A DNA stretch of 12,193 nucleotides from assembly GCA_937942115.1 (NCBI GenBank), contig CALDFY010000004.1:1-12193 (forward strand), written 5' to 3'. The translations under genes were made by a program, and so were the position numbers. This stretch comes from an uncultured Anaerolineae bacterium (GTDB lineage Bacteria; Chloroflexota; Anaerolineae; B4-G1; DUEL01). Of this stretch, positions 6,737-12,193 are shown piece after piece; the first letter of the stretch is position 1; every line of letters starts with the position of its first letter. Under the pieces are notes generated by a model. It saw only the letters and a list, made by a program, of their open reading frames with translations. It was not told where the DNA came from and made no database searches.

Positions 6737-7941
6737 TGGCGACGATGCGCATTGCGATGCTCGGCCCCTTCGGCCTGCGCCCCCGGGGGACGATGTCCGT
6801 CCGGGCCCTCCCCATGGCCCGCGCGCTGGCGGCCCGGGGGCACGCCGTCACCCTGCTCCTCCCGCCCTGGCAGAACCCGGAGGACGCCGGACGGTGCTGG
6901 GAGGACGGCGGGGTGCGGGTGGAGAACATCCCCCTGCCGCCCCGCGCGCCGCTCCTCTTCCACCTGTGGACGGCCCAGCGGCTGGCCGCGCGCGCCCTGG
7001 CCCTGCGGCCCGATGTCGTCCACCTTTTCAAGCCCAAGGCCTACAGCGGCCTGGCCCATTTCCTGCTGGCCCTCCCGCCGCGCGGAAGGCGGCCCCGCCT
7101 GGTGGTGGATAGCGACGATTGGGAAGGCCCCGGCGGCTGGAACAATATGACCGACCCCCTCTCCGGGCGGCCCCTCTACACCCCGGCCCAGCGACGATTC
7201 TTCGCCTGGCAGGAACGGTGGGGCCTCACCCACGCCGACGCCGTCACCGTCGTCAGCCGGACCCTGGAGAGCCTGGTCTGGGCGCTGGGCGTGCCGCCGG
7301 AGCGGGTCTTCTACGTCCCCAACGGGTGGGCCGGGCCGGATGTCCCCCTGTCCCCCCGAACCGATGAGGGCCCCCCCGTCATCCTCCTCTACACCCGTTT
7401 CTTTGAATTCCCTGTCTCGCGCGTGGTGGGGTTGCTGCGCCGGGTGCGGGAACGGGCCCCCCAGGTCCGCCTGCGGGTGGTGGGCAGGGGACTGTTCGGG
7501 GAGGAGGCGCGCCTGCTGGAGGAGGCCCGGCGGGCCGGACTGGCGGAGGCGGTGGAGTACGTCGGCTGGGTGGAGCCGGAGCACCTGCCGGAGGTCTTCG
7601 CCCCGGCGACACTGGCGATCTACCCCTTTGACGACACGCTCGTCAATCGGGCCAAGTCGCCGGTCAAACTGCTGGACCTGCTGGGAGCGGGGGTGCCGGT
7701 CGTCGCCGAGGCGGTGGGGGAAATCCGCGAGGTCATCCGCCACGGGGAAACGGGCTGGCTGGTCCCCCCAGGGGACGAGGCGGCCTTCGCCGGGGCGGTC
7801 CTGCGTCTTCTGGAAGAGCCTGCCATGCGCCGCCGGTTGGGTGTGGAGGCCGCCCGCGAAGTCCGGGAAGGCCGTTCGTGGACACGGCTGGTGGCGGAAG
7901 TGGAGCGGGCCTACGGGGTGTCGGCAGTAAGGGCAAGATAA
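6736..7941 (+). CDS. GT-B fold glycosyltransferase, GT4-like
   Basis: The ATG at 6736 overlaps the previous stop by 1 nt (TGATG), which suggests re-initiation; ATG 6745 (residue 4) is an alternative. The 401-residue product has the N-terminal Rossmann pattern MRIAMLGPFGLRPRGTMSVR followed by ALAARGHAVTLL, an inter-domain PNGW (195-198), and a C-terminal nucleotide-sugar domain: RVVGRGLFGEE (247-257), YVGWVEPEHLPEVF (275-288), and KSPVKLLDLLGAGVPVVAEAVGE (307-329), then GETGWLVPPGD. It lacks membrane helices, so it is probably cytosolic or membrane-peripheral, transferring a sugar from a nucleotide-activated donor. Donor and acceptor are not predictable. VanZ downstream and GT87/GT-C genes opposite support envelope glycan synthesis. 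The TAA stop sits in the loop of a small perfect hairpin, gcaaga-taaa-tcttgc (7933-7948). Confidence 0.9.
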   Translation: MATMRIAMLGPFGLRPRGTMSVRALPMARALAARGHAVTLLLPPWQNPEDAGRCWEDGGVRVENIPLPPRAPLLFHLWTAQRLAARALALRPDVVHLFKPKAYSGLAHFLLALPPRGRRPRLVVDSDDWEGPGGWNNMTDPLSGRPLYTPAQRRFFAWQERWGLTHADAVTVVSRTLESLVWALGVPPERVFYVPNGWAGPDVPLSPRTDEGPPVILLYTRFFEFPVSRVVGLLRRVRERAPQVRLRVVGRGLFGEEARLLEEARRAGLAEAVEYVGWVEPEHLPEVFAPATLAIYPFDDTLVNRAKSPVKLLDLLGAGVPVVAEAVGEIREVIRHGETGWLVPPGDEAAFAGAVLRLLEEPAMRRRLGVEAAREVREGRSWTRLVAEVERAYGVSAVRAR

Positions 7942-7956
7942 ATCTTGCGCCACAAA

Positions 7957-7999
7957 TGGATGCGGCTGGCGGCGGAAGTGGAGAAGACCTACGGGGTAT
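7957..7999 (+). pseudogene. Fossil duplicate of the glycosyltransferase 3' end
   Basis: These 43 bases match 7879-7921 at 36 positions, offset 78 bp. The intact gene reads WTRLVAEVERAYGV; the copy reads WMRLAAEVEKTYGV in its own frame. The third-position and conservative changes look like relics of a diverged coding copy. It lies in frame with, and upstream of, the preferred vanZ start, so a longer vanZ start (TTG 7945 or ATG 7960) would include it. Confidence 0.6.
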
Positions 8000-8004
8000 A
8001 CCGG

Positions 8005-8403
8005 ATGAAGCGCCGGGCACTTTGGGGACTGCTGGCGCTGGCCTGGATGGGGGTCATCTTCTGGCTCTCCGCGCAGCCGGACCTCCCCCACGCGCCGGAG
8101 CCGTGGCTGGATACAGTGGTCAAAAAGACCGGGCACGCCGTCCTCTACGGGGTGCTGGCGTGGCTTTACCTGCGCGCGTTGCAGGGGGACGGCCCTCCCT
8201 CCGGCCGGACGCGCCTCCTGGCCCTCGGGCTGGCAGTCCTCTACGCCGTCACCGACGAAGTCCACCAGTCCTTTGTCCCGGGACGGCGGCCCTCGCTCTG
8301 GGACGTGGTCATAGACGGCGTCGGGGCCGGGCTGGTCAGCGGGGCGGCGAAGCCAAAAGGCAGCGGGCCCGATAGAGCACAAACCCCAGAACCGGCACGG
8401 TGA
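8005..8403 (+). CDS. VanZ family membrane protein
   Basis: The ATG at 8005 (132 residues) is preferred because it puts a short MKRR before the first helix, as in the family, with GGGG at 7993-7996 as a weak ribosome site. TTG 7945 and ATG 7960 are in frame but read through a duplicated glycosyltransferase tail. Signatures: FWLSAQP after helix 1 (residues 19-25), KKTGHAVLYGVLAWLYLRAL, and YAVTDEVHQSFVPGRRPSLWDVVIDGVGA with the family's DE.HQ...PGR...D...D pattern. About four short membrane segments are expected. VanZ gives low-level teicoplanin resistance in enterococci, but most relatives have unknown envelope roles, so no resistance is claimed. The last 22 codons lie antisense to the GT87 gene 3' end and look like an extension past the normal family end. 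Confidence 0.85.
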   Translation: MKRRALWGLLALAWMGVIFWLSAQPDLPHAPEPWLDTVVKKTGHAVLYGVLAWLYLRALQGDGPPSGRTRLLALGLAVLYAVTDEVHQSFVPGRRPSLWDVVIDGVGAGLVSGAAKPKGSGPDRAQTPEPAR

Positions 8404-9535
8404 CCTGGACGGCGCGATGGAGGAGGCGCCACTGGCCGTAGGTCAGCGGGCCTCCCAGAAAGGTCGCCAGCCAGACCAGGGCGTAGAGGGCGCGCCACTC
8501 TCCCCGCCGCTCCGGAACCTCCTCCCAGAGCAGGATGGCCGGGATGAGCAGGACGGCCCAGTCGTAAATCATCGCGTGGGGCGTGATCCAGAGGGTCAGG
8601 GCGACCGCCGCCGCGAAGGTCAGCGGGACGGAGGACCGATGGCGCCGCCAGAACCGGTACCCCTCCATTACCCCCAGCCCGGCCAGCAGCAGGGCCAGGG
8701 CATCCCCCAGGAGCGGCCACTCCGGGATCAGCATCCGCCAGAAGCCCCGGACGGTGTGCAGGTGCCAGATGGGGAACTCCTGCCAGTTGGGGAGGTCCGG
8801 GAGGACAGTCCGGGCGAAGTGGAGGTAGGCTGCGCTGGCCTCGGGCCAGGCGACGACGCACAGAAGGGCCAGCGATGCGCTCCCCAGCATCCACCCCGCC
8901 AGCGCCTTCCACCCTTCCCATCCACCCACCAGCCAGAGGAGAACCACGCCCAGGGTCAGTTGCGGCTTGTACATCAGCCCGGCCAGCGCCAGTCCGGCCA
9001 CCCAGGGCCGCCCGTCCCGCCAGAGCCGGTAGGTCAGGGCCAGCAGGAGCAGGCTGAGCAGGCTGTTCTGGCCGTAACTGACGGCGGCGAAGACGGGGAA
9101 CCCCGTCAGCGCCCACAGGAACGGGCGGGATGAGCGCAGGCCCAGGAGACGGAGGCCGGCCCAGAGGGCGGCCAGTCCCCCAAGACCCCAGAGGGCGAAC
9201 GCCAGACCGTAGGGCAACAGGGCCAAAGGGACGAAGGGAACGGCGAAGAAGGGCGGGGTGATGAACGCGTAGTAGGCCCCCAGGCCGGGGCCGATGATCT
9301 CCTGCTGGAGCCGGGCCTGGTACTCCATATCGTAGAGGCGGGCGCTCTCCCCGCGCAGGAGCGTCTTCCCGGCGGCGTAGAACTCCAGGAAGTCCGTCCC
9401 CACCGGCTGCCCGGCCAGGTCCAGGTTTCCCGGCCCCAGGAGGACGCTCCCCAGCCAGGCCAGCCAGAGCACGCCGCCCGCCAGCCAGGCGTAGGAGAGG
9501 CGTCGGGGGGTCAGCCAGCGAATCAGGTAGCGCAT
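8336..9535 (-). CDS. GT87-type (DUF2029) polytopic glycosyltransferase
   Basis: The ATG at 9535 gives 399 residues. An in-frame GTG at 9580 would add 15 residues made from a palindrome, so it is less likely; no strong ribosome site precedes either. The protein is mostly hydrophobic with about ten membrane segments. GT87 landmarks: GTDFLEFYAAGKTLLRGE (residues 46-63) with the Asp of the first periplasmic loop, LYDMEYQ, TPPFFAVPFVPLALLPYG (93-110), SYGQNSLLSLLLLAL (153-167), and MYKPQL. Family members transfer mannose or other sugars from a polyprenyl-phosphate donor outside the membrane, so a lipid-linked glycan role is likely. It lies 47 bp downstream of the GT-C-like gene on the same strand and probably shares its transcript. 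Its 3' end overlaps vanZ tail-to-tail by 68 bp. Confidence 0.85.
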   Translation of the reverse strand: MRYLIRWLTPRRLSYAWLAGGVLWLAWLGSVLLGPGNLDLAGQPVGTDFLEFYAAGKTLLRGESARLYDMEYQARLQQEIIGPGLGAYYAFITPPFFAVPFVPLALLPYGLAFALWGLGGLAALWAGLRLLGLRSSRPFLWALTGFPVFAAVSYGQNSLLSLLLLALTYRLWRDGRPWVAGLALAGLMYKPQLTLGVVLLWLVGGWEGWKALAGWMLGSASLALLCVVAWPEASAAYLHFARTVLPDLPNWQEFPIWHLHTVRGFWRMLIPEWPLLGDALALLLAGLGVMEGYRFWRRHRSSVPLTFAAAVALTLWITPHAMIYDWAVLLIPAILLWEEVPERRGEWRALYALVWLATFLGGPLTYGQWRLLHRAVQVTVPVLGFVLYRARCLLASPPR

Positions 9536-9546
9536 TGTCGGAGTAG

Positions 9547-9584
9547 AGACGTGCCGGGCGCTTTCCGAAGGGCCTGGCACGTCT
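9547..9584. repeat. Palindrome between the GT-C-like and GT87 genes
   Basis: agacgtgccgggc and gcctggcacgtct pair at 12 of 13 positions around a 12-nt loop. It touches the stop of the GT-C-like gene and ends 11 bp before the preferred GT87 start. It may regulate the junction of the two genes, or be one more dispersed palindrome. Confidence 0.6.
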
Positions 9585-11184
9585 ACGGCACCCGTCTCCA
9601 GATTTCGGTCCGCTCGTCGGCGTACTCCCGCTCCCAGCGGGGGTCGTCCTCCAGCGCCCGGATCAACTCCCCCTGCAGTTCCCGGTCCACCATCAGACGG
9701 TCCGCCCCGTATTTCTCCAGCAGTTCGTTATAGCGCGCCCCCCGACTGATGCGGATGTAATCCAGCCACTGGTCATACGGGTAGAGTTCCACGCGCGGGT
9801 CCACGAAGACCCCCTGCTGGGGCAGGGCCCAGATGAGGTAACTGCCGTAGCCCATCTCGTTGAAAAGGCGGCCGCCGGGATGAGCGCGCAGGTACTCCAC
9901 GGCGGCGACAGGCGTCTCCCGGCCCACCAGCGGCGCGGGCTGAAAGCCCGCGCTCCGCCAGACCTGCTGCCAGTACGTTTCGGGCAGGGGGAGTCGCTCC
10001 ACCCACCAGGGCTGGGCCAGGATGAGGGGGACGGCCAGCAGGAGGAGCAGGAGCAGGTTGGCGGGGTGGCGGCGGGCCGGCATGGCCACCAGACGGGGCC
10101 AGAGGGCGGCCCACTCTTCCGCCAGAATGGGCATCACCGCCATTCCATACCAGATGACATAACGCATCCCGCTCCAGGCCAGCCAGAGAAAGCCCACCAT
10201 CAGCAGGAGGTCGGTGGGCGGGGGGCGACGGCGGGAGAGGGCCAGGGTCACCACCAGCACCAGGATGCTGACGTAGAAGACGACGTTGGCGACGCCGGAG
10301 GGGGTGGGGGACTGCCACTCTACCCCCAGGGCCTGGCTGGGCCGGTCAGTGAGGAGTTTCACCACGTAGGCGGCGATGCCGACACCGCGCGGGTTAGCCA
10401 GCGTCGCCAGGGCCGTCAGCGCGCCGACGCCGAAGAGGACGCCGACGCTGCGCCAGGAGAAGCGGCGGCGCAGGCTGACAGCCTGCGCCAGTGCGTGGAC
10501 CGTCTCGCCCACGGCAAAAATGCCCACCAGCACCAGCCCCAGGACGAAGGAGCCGTGGACGTTGACCCAGAAAGCCATCAGCAGGGGGAGGAGCAGGAGA
10601 TACCCGTTCGTAGTCAGCGACGGAGCGAAGCGGAGTCGCGTGGGACGGCACTCCGCTGCGCTGCGGGCCTCACTCCGAGGGTTCTCACTCCGAGCGGTGT
10701 AGCGGGTCAGCAGCCAGAGGTAGAGGGCGAAGAGGGGGAAGGCCCAGATTTGGGGGCGGACGATGAGGTTGTTCAGGGACATCCCCCCGGCCAGGGCCAG
10801 CGCGAGGGCCGTCAGCCGCCAGGAGCCGGAGCGCTCCCGCGCCGTCCGCCCCACCAGCCAGAAGGCCAGCAGGACCAGAATGTTGCGGGCAAAGGTGACC
10901 AGGGGAAGCCCCCCGGCCCGGTAGAGCAGATAGAGGAGCAGTTCCCCCAGCCACGCGCCGTAGGTGAAGGGAGCATCCGGCGGCAGGGTCCAGGCGAACA
11001 TGTTGGTGGTCGGGATGGCGCGGGTGGTGAAGATGATCTCGCCGATTTTCAGATGCCACCAGAAGTCGTTGGGCGGGAGGGGCATCAGGGAGACGAGAAA
11101 ACCCAGGCCCGCCAGGACAACGGCAGACCAGAGGGCATCCACAGGAGGTAGCCAGTGGTAGGTTCTCAGAGGACGTCGCATCAC
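9583..11184 (-). CDS. Polytopic GT-C-like membrane protein with soluble C-terminal domain
   Basis: The GTG at 11184 or the adjacent ATG at 11181 begins a 533-residue protein; no strong ribosome site is seen. About ten to twelve hydrophobic segments span residues 15-390. The first loop reads PPNDFWWHLKIGEII (38-52) followed by IPTTNMFAW and YGAWLGELLLYLLY, the Asp-containing first-loop pattern of lipid-donor GT-C sugar transferases. NVHGSF (208-213) follows a middle helix. A soluble C-terminal domain (about 424-533) has AAVEYLRAHPGGRLFNEMGYG, FVDPRVELY and LLEKYGADRLMV, as in many uncharacterised bacterial GT-C-like proteins. Three palindromic elements are read as protein: residues about 163-188, 233-239 and 411-418, all in loops. 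It lies 22 bp after hypE on the same strand. Sugar transfer is inferred from family resemblance. Confidence 0.75.
   Translation of the reverse strand: MMRRPLRTYHWLPPVDALWSAVVLAGLGFLVSLMPLPPNDFWWHLKIGEIIFTTRAIPTTNMFAWTLPPDAPFTYGAWLGELLLYLLYRAGGLPLVTFARNILVLLAFWLVGRTARERSGSWRLTALALALAGGMSLNNLIVRPQIWAFPLFALYLWLLTRYTARSENPRSEARSAAECRPTRLRFAPSLTTNGYLLLLPLLMAFWVNVHGSFVLGLVLVGIFAVGETVHALAQAVSLRRRFSWRSVGVLFGVGALTALATLANPRGVGIAAYVVKLLTDRPSQALGVEWQSPTPSGVANVVFYVSILVLVVTLALSRRRPPPTDLLLMVGFLWLAWSGMRYVIWYGMAVMPILAEEWAALWPRLVAMPARRHPANLLLLLLLAVPLILAQPWWVERLPLPETYWQQVWRSAGFQPAPLVGRETPVAAVEYLRAHPGGRLFNEMGYGSYLIWALPQQGVFVDPRVELYPYDQWLDYIRISRGARYNELLEKYGADRLMVDRELQGELIRALEDDPRWEREYADERTEIWRRVP
9933..9953. repeat. 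In-frame palindrome encoding SAGFQPAP
   Basis: gcgcgggct and agcccgcgc are perfect 9-bp arms with a gaa loop. On the minus strand the element is read as S-A-G-F-Q-P-A-P in the GT-C-like protein (residues 411-418), just before its soluble domain. Confidence 0.75.
10468..10488. repeat. In-frame palindrome encoding AQAVSLR
   Basis: gcgcaggct and agcctgcgc are perfect 9-bp arms with a gac loop, the same length and plan as the 9933 element, differing by one base per arm. It is read as A-Q-A-V-S-L-R (residues 233-239) in a cytoplasmic-type loop of the GT-C-like protein. Confidence 0.7.
10621..10694. repeat. In-frame palindrome plus short direct repeats encoding a hydrophilic loop
   Basis: Arms cggagcgaagcggagt (10621-10636) and actccgctgcgctgcg (10650-10665) pair at 14 of 16 positions around a 13-nt loop. 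They are followed by two copies of ctcactccgag (10669-10679 and 10684-10694, 15-bp period). Together they encode about residues 163-188 of the GT-C-like protein, rich in Arg, Ser and Glu and unlike the surrounding membrane helices. Confidence 0.65.
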
Positions 11185-11206
11185 TTTTTGCGGCTGGACC
11201 AGCGGA

Positions 11207-12193
11207 TCAGCAGATACGGGGAAGCAACTCTCCCAGCGGCATATCCACCACCCGTCGCCCGCCGATGCCGGTGCGGGCCAGAACCAGGCCGGGGTGCTCC
11301 GCCGTCGCCACGCCGATGCGGGCGGCGTCCCGGCCCAGCGGATGGGCCCGCATGGCCGCCAGGGCCGCCTCCGCCTCCTCCGGCGGGACGAACGCGATCA
11401 GTTTCCCCTCGTTGGCCACCGTCAGCGGGTCAAACCCCAACATCTCGCAGGCCGCCAGGACGGCCGGACGGATAGGGATCGCAGCCTCATCCAGTTCCAC
11501 TCCCACTCCGGCCGCGACGGCCAGTTCGTTCAGTGCGGCCGCCACGCCGCCCCGCGTTGGGTCCCGGAGGCAGTGGGTGTGGGGGGCCGCCGTCAGCAGC
11601 GCCTCCACCAGGCCATTCAGCGGCGCGCTGTCCGATACCAGTTCCGTCTCAAACCCCAGCCCTTCCCGCTGGCTGAGCACGGCGATGCCGTGATCGCCGA
11701 CGGTGCCGTTGATCAGGAGGACGTCGCCGGGGCGGATGCGCTGAGGGGCCACCTCCACCCCGTTGGGCACCACTCCGACGCCGGTGGTGTTGATGTAGAC
11801 CCCATCTCCGTGGCCCCGCTCCACCACCTTCGTATCTCCCGCAACGATGAGGACCCCTGCCTTCTGAGCGGCCGTCGCCATAGACCGGGTAATCCGCCGG
11901 AGGTCCTCCAGCGGCAATCCCTCTTCCAGGATGAAGGCGGCAGTGAGCCAGAGGGGACGGGCACCGCGCATGGCCAGGTCGTTCACGGTGCCGTGGACAG
12001 CCAGCGAGCCGATGTCTCCGCCCGGAAAGAAGAGCGGACGCACGACGAAGGAATCGGTGGAAATGGCAATTCGGCCGTTCCCGGCCGGCGCCAGGACGGT
12101 GGAATCGGCCAGTTGGCGCAGGAGAGGGTTATCCAGAAGGCGGAGGAAGACCTCTTGGATAAGGTCCGCCATCATGCGTCCCCCCGCGCCGTG
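11207..12193 (-). CDS. hypE: Hydrogenase maturation protein HypE (5' end beyond the window)
   Basis: The frame stays open through the right edge: before Met-Met-Ala-Asp the bases encode HGAGGR, the Gly-rich N-terminal motif of HypE. The ATG at 12175 is therefore internal and 10-20 residues are missing. Visible length is 328 residues. HypE dehydrates a C-terminal thiocarboxamide, with ATP, to the thiocyanate used to place CN ligands on the NiFe hydrogenase iron, working with HypF and the HypC-HypD complex in the cytoplasm. Seen motifs: STDSFVVRPLFFPGGDIG, GTVNDLAMRGA, FILEEG, VAGDTKVVERG, GDHGIAVLSQREG, RDPTRGGVAAALNE and the final PRIC with the essential C-terminal Cys. It belongs to the PurM/AIR-synthase-like superfamily; the PRIC end excludes SelD or ThiL. 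Other hyp genes are expected to the right. Confidence 0.95.
   Translation of the reverse strand, partial: HGAGGRMMADLIQEVFLRLLDNPLLRQLADSTVLAPAGNGRIAISTDSFVVRPLFFPGGDIGSLAVHGTVNDLAMRGARPLWLTAAFILEEGLPLEDLRRITRSMATAAQKAGVLIVAGDTKVVERGHGDGVYINTTGVGVVPNGVEVAPQRIRPGDVLLINGTVGDHGIAVLSQREGLGFETELVSDSAPLNGLVEALLTAAPHTHCLRDPTRGGVAAALNELAVAAGVGVELDEAAIPIRPAVLAACEMLGFDPLTVANEGKLIAFVPPEEAEAALAAMRAHPLGRDAARIGVATAEHPGLVLARTGIGGRRVVDMPLGELLPRIC

Noticed and set aside
6568..8382. Very long open frame (604 codons) on the minus strand
   Set aside because: Antisense to the GT4-like and VanZ genes, low complexity, Pro/Gly/Arg-rich with no family motif; a typical by-product of high GC third positions.
8005..8403. 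Glycopeptide resistance gene
   Set aside because: Only the VanZ family is supported; no vanH/A/X or regulatory genes are present, and most VanZ-family proteins are not resistance determinants.
9536..9580. GTG start adding 15 residues to the GT87 protein
   Set aside because: The extension is encoded by a palindrome and adds a Pro/Ser-rich stretch before the first basic/hydrophobic segment.
9880..11151. 423-codon plus-strand frame opposite the GT-C-like gene
   Set aside because: Composition is Gln/Gly/Glu-rich and lacks hydrophobic or family patterns, while the minus strand encodes a convincing membrane protein.

Overview
The window is GC-rich bacterial DNA. Its gene content fits a member of the Chloroflexota, probably Anaerolineae-like: a membrane DUF5667-type protein with a Pro/Gly-rich tail, a lipoprotein carrying a double WD40 propeller, GT87/GT-C membrane proteins, and many short GC-rich palindromes between and inside genes. 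This placement is inferred from family habits, not from a marker gene. No tRNA, rRNA, CRISPR array, transposase or phage gene was seen. Both edges cut through genes: a DUF5667-like gene on the left (reading frame open to base 1) and hypE on the right.

Left part (1-3600, + strand). The DUF5667-type gene ends at 1028. A gene-free stretch (1029-1434) holds a MITE-like palindromic element and only weak promoter candidates. Next is a 684-residue lipoprotein in which I count 14 WD40-like blades, so two seven-bladed propellers. This gene looks visibly less GC-rich than its neighbours and is bracketed by palindromic repeats.

Centre (3614-8403, + strand). Five tightly packed genes look like one operon. 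Two encode the two different subunits of a 2-hydroxyacyl-CoA dehydratase / benzoyl-CoA reductase type iron-sulfur enzyme (BcrC-like, then BcrB-like). They are followed by an HExxH zincin-like protein (GTGA overlap), a GT4-type glycosyltransferase (TGATG overlap) and a VanZ-family membrane protein. The ATPase activator that normally energises such dehydratases is not in the window. The last codons and stop of the first subunit come from an inserted palindrome, and a fossil copy of the glycosyltransferase 3' end lies just before vanZ.

Right part (8336-12193, - strand). hypE (hydrogenase maturation, with its conserved C-terminal Cys) is followed by two polytopic membrane proteins: a GT-C-like protein with a soluble C-terminal domain, and a GT87 mannosyltransferase-like protein. 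The GT87 gene runs tail-to-tail into vanZ with a 68-bp overlap. The GT-C-like gene carries at least three palindromic elements inside its reading frame.

Functional picture: an envelope/glycan cluster (GT4, VanZ, GT87, GT-C) sits between a radical/iron-sulfur dehydratase-like enzyme and a hydrogenase-maturation locus, suggesting an organism capable of anaerobic metabolism. I found no clear new defence or mobile system. The most unusual items are the activator-less dehydratase pair co-transcribed with a zincin and envelope genes, and the repeated exaptation of palindromes as coding sequence.
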